In this document: positions 8,977-17,627 of the stretch, in pieces
Layout of the letters: every line of letters starts with the position of its first letter
Position numbering within the stretch: position 1 is the first letter of the stretch
Assembly: GCA_024643385.1 (NCBI GenBank)
Contig: JAHEMZ010000015.1
Coordinates: 1-52,027, forward strand
Direction: 5' to 3'
DNA length: 52,027 bases
Origin: Flavobacteriaceae bacterium
GTDB lineage: Bacteria > Bacteroidota > Bacteroidia > Flavobacteriales > Flavobacteriaceae
Translations under genes and position numbers: made by a program
Notes under the pieces: model-generated
Told to the model about the DNA's origin: nothing
Databases searched by the model: none
What the model saw: only the letters and a program-made list of their open reading frames with translations

Positions 8977-9348
8977 ATGGTACAAATAGATAAAAAAGAA
9001 AACGTCGAGATGTTGCAGGATACTGTAGATTATCTTGAGAAAAAAGGATTTGAAAACATCATGGCAGATTTAGAGGGTTACGACACTCCGAAATCTTACC
9101 ACAAAAAAGGAAGCGACATCAGCATTACTCCGGATATCATTGCTGAAAGAGCAGGAATAAAGCATTATTTTGAAGTAAGTTTAAAAAGCGAAGAGCCCAA
9201 TCTGTTGAAGTCAAAATGGCGCTTTTTAGATGTTCTTACCCGCATGAAAAATCACCGATTTCGCATCGTGACCCGAAGAGGCCATTATAAATTTACCAGC
9301 GACATGCTTCGTGATCTAAATTTAGATAAGGACCCCATTAAAATTTAA
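8977..9348 (+). CDS. conserved small protein, possible PD-(D/E)XK-like fold
   Basis: This 123-residue soluble protein has no signal peptide. A PDII motif at 52-55 is followed by strand-like HYFEVSLK (63-70) and, later, the basic stretch RIVTRRGHYKF. The PD...ExS/K spacing resembles restriction-endonuclease-like folds, but the canonical ExK is ExS here (E66, S68) with K70 two residues on. I recall similar proteins in other Flavobacteriia with a FEVALK-like strand and an APRGHK-like tail; this is from memory and unchecked. It overlaps the 3' end of amt by 4 bases, tail to tail, with no terminator between. Confidence 0.7.
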   Translation: MVQIDKKENVEMLQDTVDYLEKKGFENIMADLEGYDTPKSYHKKGSDISITPDIIAERAGIKHYFEVSLKSEEPNLLKSKWRFLDVLTRMKNHRFRIVTRRGHYKFTSDMLRDLNLDKDPIKI

Positions 9349-10631
9349 TTTTCAATGTTTTCCCCATGCTGGGATATGTCAAGACCTCTGTACTCCTGAT
9401 CTTCACGTACCCGCATGGATAAAAGCATGTCGGTTATTTTATACAACACATAACTGCCGACAAACGTATAGGCCGCAACAATGATAAGCGCTAATACGTG
9501 ATAAAAGAAAGTGGTAGTTTCTCCATAAATAAGCCCTACATCTTTGGCTAGTATCCCTGTGAGGATCATGCCGACGATTCCCCCTACTCCATGACTTGGA
9601 AATACATCCAACGTATCGTCCATTTCTGATTTTTTATTCAGTCGAATGGCAAAGTTGCTTACAATAGCAGCTACGAAGCCAATAAAGATGCTTTGTCCTA
9701 TGGTTACAAAACCAGCGGCCGGCGTGATGGCGACAAGCCCCACAATAGCGCCAATACAAGCCCCTAGCGAAGACATTTTTCTATTTTGAAAACGGTCTAA
9801 AAAGATCCAAGTAATCATACTGGCTGCGGATGCTAAGTTGGTGTTCGCAAAAGCGATAACGGCATCTTCATTTGCACCAAGGGCCGAACCAGCATTAAAG
9901 CCAAACCAGCCAAACCACAACAAGCCCGTTCCTAAAATTACATAGGGGATGTTGGCGGGTTTTTCTATTCTTTCTTTTCTTTTTCCTAAATAGATTGCCC
10001 CTGCTAATGCTGCTATTCCGGCCGACATATGCACAACTGTTCCTCCGGCAAAGTCCAATACCCCCCAATTTCGCAATAACCCGTCCGGATGCCAAGTCAT
10101 ATGAGCTAGCGGTGAATAGATAAAAAGCGAAAACAACACCATAAATAAAATATAGCTGCGAAAACGAATCCTTTCTGCAAAACTGCCGGTGATCAAAGCC
10201 GGGGTGATAATTGCAAATTTGAGTTGAAAAAGGGCAAACAAGAGAAAGGGGATCGTCGCTGAAAATTCAGGGTTAGGAGAAACCGTAACATTGTTAAAGG
10301 CAAAATAGGTAAATGGGTTTCCTATGATTCCATAAAGGCTGTCGCCAAACGCCAAACTAAAACCAATAATAACCCATAAAACACTTATCACCCCTAGTGC
10401 GACAAAACTCTGCAGCATGGTGGATATAACGCTCTTCTTACTTACCATTCCGCCATAGAAAAAGGCCAAACCCGGCGTCATTAAAAGCACAAAAGCACTT
10501 GCCACTATCATCCAGGCTGTGTCACCCGTATCAATTTCAGGTGCGTTATCAATTAATTGATATTCAGCCCCGGATAAAAGACAAATAAAAACCAATACGG
10601 TTAATACAATAAAATTAATTCTTCGCCCCAC
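9345..10631 (-). CDS. amt: ammonium transporter
   Basis: The 428-residue polytopic protein has an N-terminal signal-like helix followed by about 11 membrane helices. It shows the Amt signatures: TPGLAFFYGGM (52-62), DFAGGTVVH with the first pore histidine H201, GFNAGSALG (244-252) and FPSHGVGG with the second pore histidine H347. It conducts ammonium into the cell across the inner membrane. The start appears to be a GTG at 10631, since no ATG lies upstream in frame. No glnK/P-II gene is next to it, unlike in many bacteria. A 7-bp hairpin lies 54 bases upstream. Confidence 0.95.
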   Translation of the reverse strand: MGRRINFIVLTVLVFICLLSGAEYQLIDNAPEIDTGDTAWMIVASAFVLLMTPGLAFFYGGMVSKKSVISTMLQSFVALGVISVLWVIIGFSLAFGDSLYGIIGNPFTYFAFNNVTVSPNPEFSATIPFLLFALFQLKFAIITPALITGSFAERIRFRSYILFMVLFSLFIYSPLAHMTWHPDGLLRNWGVLDFAGGTVVHMSAGIAALAGAIYLGKRKERIEKPANIPYVILGTGLLWFGWFGFNAGSALGANEDAVIAFANTNLASAASMITWIFLDRFQNRKMSSLGACIGAIVGLVAITPAAGFVTIGQSIFIGFVAAIVSNFAIRLNKKSEMDDTLDVFPSHGVGGIVGMILTGILAKDVGLIYGETTTFFYHVLALIIVAAYTFVGSYVLYKITDMLLSMRVREDQEYRGLDISQHGENIEN

Positions 10632-10684
10632 TCCCCAATATTTTTATAGTTTATTCGCATAAAAATAATAAAAATATGTTCTTG

Positions 10685-10702
10685 CCCCTATAAAAATAGG
10701 GG
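10685..10702 (-). terminator. hairpin between the acetyltransferase gene and amt
   Basis: CCCCTAT (10685-10691) and ATAGGGG (10696-10702) form a perfect 7-bp stem with an AAAA loop. Read on the minus strand it follows the acetyltransferase gene and precedes amt. No T-run follows immediately, so it could be a weak terminator or a leader hairpin of amt. Confidence 0.4.
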
Positions 10703-10743
10703 TTAGTGTAAATAAATAATGCTTTTAAGTGAATTACTCTCTA

Positions 10744-11190
10744 TTATTTGGGATTAAGAACCATTTCAATATGAGGAATACCATCCTCTAGGTATCCTTC
10801 TCCTATTGCGTTAAAACCATGGGTTTCGTAAAATCGCTTTAAATACGTTTGCGCGGATAATTTAATCGTAGTTGTTTGGTAGTTCTCTTGAATTGCGAGT
10901 ATAGAGGCCTTCATTATTTTGTGGCCAAAATCATGTTTTCTGTATTTTGTAGAAACAACCACCCTTCCAATAGCCGCTTCTTCAAAATAATATCCGGGAG
11001 CAAAACAGCGGGTATAGGCTATTATATTATCATTTATACGTCCTATCACATGAAGCGCTTTGCGATCCTTCCCGTCGATATCTTGGTACACACAATTCTG
11101 TTCCACAACAAATACTTCCGATCGCAGCTGCATGATATCATACAATTCATCCAGGGTTAGTTCTTTAAATTTTTTAACTGTTATTTCCAT
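10744..11190 (-). CDS. GNAT-family N-acetyltransferase, ElaA type
   Basis: This 148-residue protein contains the ElaA-like opening LTLDELYDIMQLRSEVFVVEQNC, here at about residues 12-34. It is followed by the acetyl-CoA-binding strand and loop IGRVVVSTKYRKHDFGHKIM (about 73-92) and the C-terminal YETHGF motif. It should transfer an acetyl group from acetyl-CoA to an unknown small molecule or amine. It lies 2 bases downstream of the CDF transporter gene in the same direction, so the two are in one operon with rpiB. Confidence 0.9.
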   Translation of the reverse strand: MEITVKKFKELTLDELYDIMQLRSEVFVVEQNCVYQDIDGKDRKALHVIGRINDNIIAYTRCFAPGYYFEEAAIGRVVVSTKYRKHDFGHKIMKASILAIQENYQTTTIKLSAQTYLKRFYETHGFNAIGEGYLEDGIPHIEMVLNPK

Positions 11191-11192
11191 TT

Positions 11193-12104
11193 TTAATCCT
11201 GAACAATTATGTCTTTGGCATCATCTTTTTGAAACTCAGGCTGAATATTCACGTGATTAATTCCAAATTGATGGTACAGTATTTCTTCTACTCTATTTAA
11301 AATTTCATCGAATTGCGAAAGTGTAATGTCTTCATAAAAGTCAATGTGCGCCTCCAGATGATTCTCCTTTTCATTCAATTGCCAGATGTGAATATGGTGT
11401 ACATTTTTTATTTCCGGAAAAGCAGAGATCACTTCCCGTAATTCTTTTAAGTCAACATCTTCAGGACTAAATAACATTAACACACGGAAGGAACTTTTTA
11501 AAAGATCATATCCCATGACCAACAAGTAAAAAGCGATAAGCAAGGTTAGGGCGCTATCTACCCAAAACCAGTTTAAATATTTCATTAAAATTCCACCAAT
11601 TAAAACCGCCACGGAAGCGGCCATATCAGTAAACAAATGAAGATAGGCTGAGCGAAGATTCATATTTTCTTTAGCCTCTTTCTTTAAAAGCAAAACACTG
11701 AAGCCATTCGCTATAATTCCTAACAATGCCAACCAAATTACTAGTCCGCTTTGAATTTCATGTGGATGTATAAAACGATTGATGGCTTCATAGATTAAAT
11801 AAAGAGCCACTATCATAAGTGTTGAGGCGTTTACAAAGGCCGCAATTATCTCTGCTCTTTTATAACCGAAAGTTTTATCAAAAGACGCTTTTTTGGTTGC
11901 ATATCTATTCGCAACATAACTTACAATTAATGAAATAACATCGCTGAAATTATGTAATGCGTCCGATATCAAGGCAAGACTGCCGGATAATATTCCCCCT
12001 ATAACTTGAGCAACCGTTATAAGAATATTAAGGACGATGGTAATAAGCAAATTCCTTCCCCGTGTACCATGATGATGATGATGATGGGCGTGAGAATGTG
12101 CCAT
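11193..12104 (-). CDS. cation diffusion facilitator (CDF) transporter, probably zinc
   Basis: The 303-residue protein starts with a histidine-rich tail (MAHSHAHHHHHHG), then six membrane helices and a cytoplasmic C-terminal domain with HHIHIWQL. Site A residues are visible as D48, H51 and D55 (SDALHNFSD) and H156/D160 (HLFTD). The HxxxD pairs in helices 2 and 5 are the pattern of Zn(II)-preferring CDF exporters. It probably pumps zinc out of the cytoplasm in exchange for protons. It is sandwiched between rpiB (10 bases away) and the acetyltransferase (2 bases). Confidence 0.93.
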   Translation of the reverse strand: MAHSHAHHHHHHGTRGRNLLITIVLNILITVAQVIGGILSGSLALISDALHNFSDVISLIVSYVANRYATKKASFDKTFGYKRAEIIAAFVNASTLMIVALYLIYEAINRFIHPHEIQSGLVIWLALLGIIANGFSVLLLKKEAKENMNLRSAYLHLFTDMAASVAVLIGGILMKYLNWFWVDSALTLLIAFYLLVMGYDLLKSSFRVLMLFSPEDVDLKELREVISAFPEIKNVHHIHIWQLNEKENHLEAHIDFYEDITLSQFDEILNRVEEILYHQFGINHVNIQPEFQKDDAKDIIVQD

Positions 12105-12114
12105 ACCTTTATTA

Positions 12115-12546
12115 TTAAGAACAGGCTATTTTATTGACCCTATTTTGGTGTCTACCACCTTCAAAAGATGTAGTAAGAAAAGTATCTACCATTGCCACAG
12201 CTTGCGGCTCACTGGTATATCGGGCGGGTATACTTAAAATATTAGCGTCGTTATGTTGACGCGCAAGCTCCGTAATTTCTTTGGTCCAGCACAAAGCTGC
12301 TCTAACTTTTTGATGTTTATTTGCGGTCATTGAAACTCCATTTCCACTACCACAGATCAAAATACCAAAATCAACACCACCATCAGCTACAGCTTCAGCA
12401 ACCGGATGCACAAAATCGGGATAGTCTACACTGTCAAGAGTATCTGTTCCAAAATTAATTACGTCATGACCTAATCTTTGTAAATGGCTTACAATGGCTT
12501 TTTTATAATCTGTACCCGCGTGGTCGTTTCCTATAGCTATTTTCAT
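12115..12546 (-). CDS. rpiB: ribose-5-phosphate isomerase B
   Basis: The 143-residue product has the RpiB/LacAB signatures: GNDHAG (residues 6-11, D8/H9), the catalytic cysteine C65 in ILICGSGNG, H98 in RQHND, and the C-terminal FEGGRHQNRV. It interconverts ribose-5-phosphate and ribulose-5-phosphate in the pentose phosphate pathway. The start at 12546 is preferred over a longer frame from 12609 because it gives the normal MKIAIGNDHAG opening and lies 15 bases after a -7-like box. It is the first gene of a minus-strand operon with the CDF transporter and acetyltransferase. Confidence 0.95.
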   Translation of the reverse strand: MKIAIGNDHAGTDYKKAIVSHLQRLGHDVINFGTDTLDSVDYPDFVHPVAEAVADGGVDFGILICGSGNGVSMTANKHQKVRAALCWTKEITELARQHNDANILSIPARYTSEPQAVAMVDTFLTTSFEGGRHQNRVNKIACS

Positions 12547-12561
12547 AATCAAAATTTTATG

Positions 12562-12569
12562 TAAAGATA
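12562..12569 (-). promoter_or_regulatory. probable -7 box of the rpiB operon
   Basis: On the minus strand this reads TATCTTTA, one base off TAnnTTTG, and lies 15 bases upstream of the chosen rpiB ATG. It overlaps the longer alternative frame, which supports the shorter start. Confidence 0.5.
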
Positions 12570-13071
12570 CAGTTTCTGAGTCTTTACTTACATGAATTAT
12601 TAAATTCAACTGAATACCAATAAATTAACTTTCTTAACCTTTTTCAACTATTAAGTTAAGAACCTTGTTGATAGATGTTGATATAAAAAGAACAAAATAA
12701 ATTGGTTAATTCATTTCTATTTCCAATAGGTAAAAGTAATTGGATTATACTATTTTTTACATGCAATATTACCTGTCACTTATGCGCAGATTTTTTTTAG
12801 TTAGGAACATAAAATATAAAAATACTTGTTAAAAAAAGTGTGTTCAATTCACTTGTTCACAATTGTCAAACTTTTGATTAAATCTATTCATATTCAATTC
12901 TTTATAATTTTAAAAGTTGTTTATAAGTAGCTTGTAAAGAATGATAATTCAATTTCAAAGAAATAAGCTAAAAACTTATCCCCTTTATTAACAAACAATC
13001 ATATATATCAATTTTGATTTTAAAATTCTAAAAATAAATAATGACGAATTAATATGTGTTGAAAAGTATAA
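12570..13071. other. about 500 bp of very AT-rich DNA without a gene
   Basis: This is the longest gene-free stretch in the window, and no open frame in it looks real. It holds an 8-bp inverted repeat, TTCTTAAC (12631-12638) with GTTAAGAA (12655-12662), the direct repeat GTTGATA twice within 20 bases near 12667, and a TGTTCA repeat near 12841. Motifs close to the DnaA box TTATNCACA occur: TTGTTCACA near 12854 and TTATTAACA near 12987 (8 of 9 each), and TTATCCCCT near 12977 (7 of 9). I see no tRNA or other recognisable RNA. Confidence 0.5.
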
Positions 13072-13311
13072 TTAAACAATATGTAAATGTGAGGAGCCAT
13101 TCCATTGCTCTAATAATTTTGTTGCCTGGATAATATCTTCGGGGTGTATTTTTAATTGAATACCCCCTACAGCATTGGAATGAAAGGGTAATACACCTAA
13201 CATGGTTTCGTTGGCGAAAACATATCTAATTTCGTGTTGATCCAGTAGTAGACGAAATATAGCATAATCGCTAGCATAAGTAAAAAAAGCTATCGTTTTA
13301 TAATGTTCCAT
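13072..13311 (-). CDS. DUF2007 family small protein
   Basis: This 79-residue protein has the pattern of the DUF2007 'putative signal transducing' family: an N-terminal strand-helix (TIAFFTYASDYAIFRLLLDQH), a central NAVGGIQLKIHPEDI and a C-terminal helix. These ferredoxin-like small proteins are cytoplasmic and of unclear function. The gene is single, transcribed divergently from rnr. A TACATTTG -7 box (reverse strand 13339-13346) lies 27 bases upstream of the ATG. Confidence 0.8.
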   Translation of the reverse strand: MEHYKTIAFFTYASDYAIFRLLLDQHEIRYVFANETMLGVLPFHSNAVGGIQLKIHPEDIIQATKLLEQWNGSSHLHIV

Positions 13312-13338
13312 GGTGTTACTAAATTACTAATTCTAACC

Positions 13339-13346
13339 CAAATGTA
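13339..13346 (-). promoter_or_regulatory. -7 box of the DUF2007 gene
   Basis: The minus-strand sequence TACATTTG is a perfect match to TAnnTTTG and lies 27 bases before the start codon at 13311. Confidence 0.6.
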
Positions 13347-13396
13347 GAATTGCTTTGAGCTAATAAACGTAACTTTACAGGAATTAATGAATTACT

Positions 13397-15583
13397 ATGC
13401 CGAAAAGGAAAATACCGGGAAAAAGAAAAGAGAACGACAATTTTGCCAAAAATATACTTGCTATCCTCCGAAAGGATCATTCAAAGCCTTTTAATTATAA
13501 ACAAATTGCCGCAAAATTAGGTGTTGATGACCCTAGTAGTCGGAATCAAATTGTAAAAACTCTAAAGAAATTACAAGGTGAGGAGGCTATTCAGGAAATA
13601 GAAAGAGGAAAATATATTCTCACCCCTTCCAAAAATTATGTTACCGGTTATATGGACATCTCATCAAGAGGAAAGGGATATGTCGTGGTAGAAGGAATGG
13701 AAGAAGATATATTGGTGAAAAATAAACACCTCAATAAAGCAATGAATGGTGATATGGTTGAGGTTTATGTCTTTAAAAGAAGAAAAGGGGACAAGATCGA
13801 AGGAGAGGTCACTAAGATACTGGAACGAAAACGAACTGAATTTGTGGGTACCATTCAAGTATCGGACAAATTTGCCTTTGTAGAATGCCAAGGGTACAGT
13901 ATGTACACAGATATTTTCGTTCCAAAAAGCAAGATAAACAATGCTGAAAGTGGTGACAAGGTATTGGTAAGAATGGATGGATGGGAAGCGAACAGTGACT
14001 CACCGATAGGAAGTGTGATTAAGGTATTAGGAAAGGCCGGAGAACACAACACAGAGATTCATTCAATTCTCGCTCAATACGGTTTACCTTATGACTTTCC
14101 CGCAGAAGTAGAAGCTTATGCAAATGGTTTAAATACTTCTATTCAGGAAAATGAAATTAAGAAAAGAAGAGATGTTAGGGATACGCTAACTTTTACGATA
14201 GACCCTAAGGATGCAAAAGATTTTGATGATGCGCTTTCTTTCAAAAAATTGGAAAATGGTAACTACGAGATAGGTATTCATATCGCTGATGTAAGTCATT
14301 ATGTGAAACCGGGAACCGTACTCGATGAAGAGGCTTATGAGCGCGCAACCTCCGTTTATTTAGTAGACAGAGTGGTTCCTATGTTACCTGAAGTATTGAG
14401 TAACAACGCATGTTCGTTACGACCGCAGGAAGAAAAATATACTTTTTCAGCCATTTTTGAAATAAACCATAAGGCGGAAGTATTAAATAAATGGTTTGGA
14501 CGTACTGTCATCTATAGCGATGCCCGTTTTGCTTATGAAGAAGCTCAGCAGATTATCGAAACCGGAGAAGGAAAAATACCTTCAAATATTTCCATAAACG
14601 GATCTGAATATCAAGTAAAACCAGAAATCACAGCGGCCGTTTTAGAAATGGATCGTCTGGCAAAAATTCTAAGAAAAAATAGAATGCATAACGGCGCTAT
14701 TTCTTTCGATAAGGTAGAGGTGAAATTCATATTAGACGAAAAGAGCAATCCGGAAGGCGTCTATTTTAAAGAGAGTAAAGACGCGAATAAACTTATAGAA
14801 GAGTTTATGTTGTTGGCCAACCGAAGTGTTGCCGAATTTATTGGTAAACAATCGCCTAAGAAAACTTTTGTCTATCGGGTTCATGACGAACCGGATGATG
14901 AAAAAATAGCAGCGCTTGAAAACATAATTAAACGATTTGGATATAAGTTAAACACGCTAGACAGAAAAACTACAGCTTCTTCTTTGAATAAATTGTTACA
15001 GGATGTTGTGGGTAAAAAGGAACAAAACCTGGTAGATACTCTGGCTATAAGAAGTATGAGCAAGGCAGTATATACTACAAACAATATAGGTCATTACGGA
15101 TTGGCTTTTGATTACTATACACACTTTACCTCTCCTATCCGGCGCTATCCCGACGTCATGGTACATCGATTACTACAATATTATCTGGATGGTGGAAAGA
15201 ATGCGCCCGAAGAGAAATATGAAGAATATTGCGGACATTCCAGCGATATGGAACAATTAGCTTCAAGTGCAGAACGCGATAGCATCAAATACATGCAAGT
15301 GAAGTATATGATGGACCATAAAGACCAGGAGTTTTTAGGAGTTATTTCCGGCGTCACTGAATGGGGAATTTATGTAGAGATCATTTCTAATAAATGTGAA
15401 GGAATGGTAAGACTTCAGGACCTTAGAGATGATCATTATGTTTTTAACAGAGAGGAATTTGCGGTTATAGGAAGTAGATCCCATCAAACCTATCGATTGG
15501 GAGATGAAGTTTATGTAAAAGTGAAGAACGCCGATCTAGTGAAAAAACATTTGGATTTTACGATGATTGGCTTAAAAAAATAA
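13397..15583 (+). CDS. rnr: ribonuclease R
   Basis: The 728-residue protein has the full RNase R domain order: an N-terminal winged helix (about 10-75), cold-shock domains (about 80-240), the RNB catalytic domain and a C-terminal S1 domain (about 640-725, EFLGVISGVTEWGIYVE). The metal-binding aspartates are D269, D275, D277 and D278 in IDPKDAKDFDDA. The RNB ending is seen as HFTSPIRRYPDVMVHRLL. It degrades structured RNA processively from the 3' end. It lies divergent from DUF2007, and a weak TAACTTTA -7 box at 13370 precedes the ATG. Confidence 0.97.
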   Translation: MPKRKIPGKRKENDNFAKNILAILRKDHSKPFNYKQIAAKLGVDDPSSRNQIVKTLKKLQGEEAIQEIERGKYILTPSKNYVTGYMDISSRGKGYVVVEGMEEDILVKNKHLNKAMNGDMVEVYVFKRRKGDKIEGEVTKILERKRTEFVGTIQVSDKFAFVECQGYSMYTDIFVPKSKINNAESGDKVLVRMDGWEANSDSPIGSVIKVLGKAGEHNTEIHSILAQYGLPYDFPAEVEAYANGLNTSIQENEIKKRRDVRDTLTFTIDPKDAKDFDDALSFKKLENGNYEIGIHIADVSHYVKPGTVLDEEAYERATSVYLVDRVVPMLPEVLSNNACSLRPQEEKYTFSAIFEINHKAEVLNKWFGRTVIYSDARFAYEEAQQIIETGEGKIPSNISINGSEYQVKPEITAAVLEMDRLAKILRKNRMHNGAISFDKVEVKFILDEKSNPEGVYFKESKDANKLIEEFMLLANRSVAEFIGKQSPKKTFVYRVHDEPDDEKIAALENIIKRFGYKLNTLDRKTTASSLNKLLQDVVGKKEQNLVDTLAIRSMSKAVYTTNNIGHYGLAFDYYTHFTSPIRRYPDVMVHRLLQYYLDGGKNAPEEKYEEYCGHSSDMEQLASSAERDSIKYMQVKYMMDHKDQEFLGVISGVTEWGIYVEIISNKCEGMVRLQDLRDDHYVFNREEFAVIGSRSHQTYRLGDEVYVKVKNADLVKKHLDFTMIGLKK

Positions 15584-15646
15584 GCAAGTTTAAATCGAAG
15601 GTGTAACATTTTTTGAATAACGATATCTATAGAAAAAATTAAAATC

Positions 15647-16318
15647 ATGAGATCAATTCTATCTATTGCTTTTTTCTTAATCACCACCCTGCTCTTTTCC
15701 CAGAATATCGCTACTAAAGAAGTTGGCGACTTTAGTGAACTGAAGGTCTTTGATCTTATGGAGGTGAATTTAATACAGTCTGATGAGAATAAAGTGGTCA
15801 TTAAAGGAGATCACTCCCAAGATGTTAAAGTGATCAATGACAATGGAACGTTAAAACTTCGCATGATCTTGGATACTCGTTTTCGTGGCGAAGATACTTA
15901 CATCGAAGTCTATTTTAAAAGCATTGATGTGATAGACGCAAACGAAGGGGCTATTATAGTGGGTAATTCACTTATTACGCAAGACCAGATTGAACTTAGA
16001 TCCCAGGAAGGCGGAAAGATAAAGGTGGGATTGGAAGTAGAGCGTGCAGAAATTAAGGCCGTCACGGGCGGAATTGTGGAAGTTTCAGGACTCGCAAAAA
16101 GCCAAAGTATAAGCATAAATACAGGTGGGATCTTTGAAGGACGCGATTTCAAAACGCAATCAACCAACATAAAAGTAACGGCTGCAGGAGAGGCAAACTT
16201 AAATGCATCTCAACAAGTAGACGTAAGAGTAACTGCAGGAGGAGATGTAAATATTTACGGCAACCCAACGATAGTGAATGAAAAGAGGTTGGCTGGAGGG
16301 AGAATCACCAAAATGTAA
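15647..16318 (+). CDS. exported head-GIN domain (DUF2807) protein
   Basis: This 223-residue protein has a Sec signal (MRSILSIAFFLITTLLFSQ) followed by a repetitive beta-rich region typical of the head-GIN domain. Glycine-containing turns recur (VTGGIVEVSG, NTGGIFEG, AAGEANLNAS, TAGGDVNIYG). These domains form an autotransporter-like beta-helix and are common in Bacteroidota; their ligand or partner is unknown. The protein is expected in the periplasm or at the cell surface. It stands 63 bases after rnr in the same direction and may share its transcript. Confidence 0.85.
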   Translation: MRSILSIAFFLITTLLFSQNIATKEVGDFSELKVFDLMEVNLIQSDENKVVIKGDHSQDVKVINDNGTLKLRMILDTRFRGEDTYIEVYFKSIDVIDANEGAIIVGNSLITQDQIELRSQEGGKIKVGLEVERAEIKAVTGGIVEVSGLAKSQSISINTGGIFEGRDFKTQSTNIKVTAAGEANLNASQQVDVRVTAGGDVNIYGNPTIVNEKRLAGGRITKM

Positions 16319-16390
16319 TATTCTTCTCTGCAAATCATAATTTCTTTACAAACCGTGAAACAACCATAAAGTAATTTGTAATTTTAAGGC

Positions 16391-17086
16391 ATGTTTGACG
16401 GTTTGTTATATGCTGCCCTCTATGGATTTCTATTGGCTTTTGCAGTAGGCCCCGTCTTTTTTACCCTTATAGAAACGAGTATTACAAAAGGATTTAAGGC
16501 CGGTATCTTCTTCGATCTGGGCGCTATGTTCGCCGATATCATTTTTATTTTGATCGCCTATTTTAGTACCAGTAAAATTCTTGATCGCATCAAGGATGAG
16601 CCGGGTGTTTTGATCTTCGGAGGGGCCTTATTGATCGCTTATGGCGTTATTTCTTATATCAGAACAGCTAAGTCTTTCATAAAAATTGTCAGGGAACATT
16701 ATGCGGTTAAAGTAAAAAAGAATTTGGGAGGGCTCTTTTTAAAAGGATTCCTTCTAAACTTTGTGAATTTCGGCGTATTGGCAGGCTGGATAGGAACTAT
16801 TATTATGGCCAACGCCCTTACCTCTTCCAAGAATGGGGTGTTTTTGTTTCTAACGACCGTATTAGCAACCTTCTTTTTAACCGATTTGATCAAAATTTCC
16901 TTAGCTAAAAGACTAAAAAGCAAAATGACGCCACGATTTATCTACAAAACGAAGAAGTGGGTGAGCATTTCCATTATCGTATTTGGGGCAGTTTTATTGA
17001 TTCAAGGGGTGTTTCCCGGCGAAGTTCAAAAGGGTTTAGACAGAATTCCTAAGGCATCAGAACAAATTGAAAGCATTGCTCCATAA
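16391..17086 (+). CDS. LysE-family exporter
   Basis: The 231-residue membrane protein has about six hydrophobic helices. It begins with the LysE/RhtB signature LYAALYGFLLAFAVGPVFFTLIETSITKGFKAG, which spans about residues 6-38, followed by the acidic FFDLGAMFADI. This family exports amino acids or related small molecules; the substrate is unknown. A -7-like TAATTTTA (16379-16386) ends only 4 bases before the ATG. A strong bidirectional hairpin directly after the stop ends the transcript. Confidence 0.88.
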   Translation: MFDGLLYAALYGFLLAFAVGPVFFTLIETSITKGFKAGIFFDLGAMFADIIFILIAYFSTSKILDRIKDEPGVLIFGGALLIAYGVISYIRTAKSFIKIVREHYAVKVKKNLGGLFLKGFLLNFVNFGVLAGWIGTIIMANALTSSKNGVFLFLTTVLATFFLTDLIKISLAKRLKSKMTPRFIYKTKKWVSISIIVFGAVLLIQGVFPGEVQKGLDRIPKASEQIESIAP

Positions 17087-17087
17087 A

Positions 17088-17116
17088 AAAAGCCTTCACT
17101 GCAAGTGAAGGCTTTT
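17088..17116. terminator. bidirectional intrinsic terminator
   Basis: AAAAGCCTTCACT (17088-17100) and AGTGAAGGCTTTT (17104-17116) form a perfect 13-bp stem with a GCA loop and T-runs on either strand. It serves the LysE-type gene on the plus strand and tRNA-Cys on the minus strand. Confidence 0.92.
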
Positions 17117-17117
17117 G

Positions 17118-17188
17118 AGGCGTCTAGCGGATTCGAACCGCTGTACGAGCTTTTGCAGAGCTCTGCCTAGCCGCTCGGCCAAGACGCC
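17118..17188 (-). tRNA. tRNA-Cys (GCA)
   Basis: The minus strand folds into a complete cloverleaf: acceptor GGCGTCT/AGACGCC, a 3-bp D stem GCC/GGC, anticodon stem GAGCT/AGCTC with loop CTGCAAA (anticodon GCA), and T arm AGCGG-TTCGAAT-CCGCT. The discriminator base is U, as expected for cysteine tRNAs. CCA is not encoded. It is a single tRNA gene, ended by the shared hairpin at 17088. Confidence 0.97.
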
Positions 17189-17256
17189 TTTTACGTGGGC
17201 AAATATAAAAAGAATACCTTGAAACAAAAGATTATTCTTTAATGTTTTAGAGAACT

Positions 17257-17616
17257 TTAGGATCGTTTTAATTTCATCGTAACACTCACTTCGGCCACAT
17301 CGCCAACTATAGGGGGGTTTATCTTTGAAACCGTGACCTTAACTTTCTTGACCCGCGGAAGCTCATCAAAGATGGTATCAATAATACGTTTTCCAACATG
17401 TTCTAAAAGTTTGGAACGAATGGCCATTTGTTGCTTGACGATTTTATTTAAATGAACATAATCCACCGTATCCTTTAAATGGTCGGTGCTAGCAGCCGTT
17501 TCTAGATCTGCTTTTACTACCAGATTGACAAGGTAGTCGCTGCCTATTTTTTCTTCTTCGGAAAGACATCCATGATTTGCAAACAACCGAATGTCCTTTA
17601 AGCGTATAGTGCTCAT
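17257..17616 (-). CDS. folB: dihydroneopterin aldolase
   Basis: The 119-residue protein has the FolB fold signatures: IRLKDIRLFANHGCLSEE at the N-terminus, DYLVNLVVKAD, the catalytic-region helix TVDYVHLNKIV and the closing VKVTVSKINPP. It converts dihydroneopterin to hydroxymethyl-dihydropterin in folate synthesis, acting in the cytoplasm as an oligomer. It is divergent from glnS and shares a 66-base intergenic region in which the two promoters overlap. Confidence 0.93.
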   Translation of the reverse strand: MSTIRLKDIRLFANHGCLSEEEKIGSDYLVNLVVKADLETAASTDHLKDTVDYVHLNKIVKQQMAIRSKLLEHVGKRIIDTIFDELPRVKKVKVTVSKINPPIVGDVAEVSVTMKLKRS

Positions 17617-17627
17617 TTAAAATCTTT

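Noticed and set aside
13321-13396. RNA gene or riboswitch between DUF2007 and rnr
   Set aside because: The gap is 85 bases, AT-rich, with only -7-like boxes and no stable stems.
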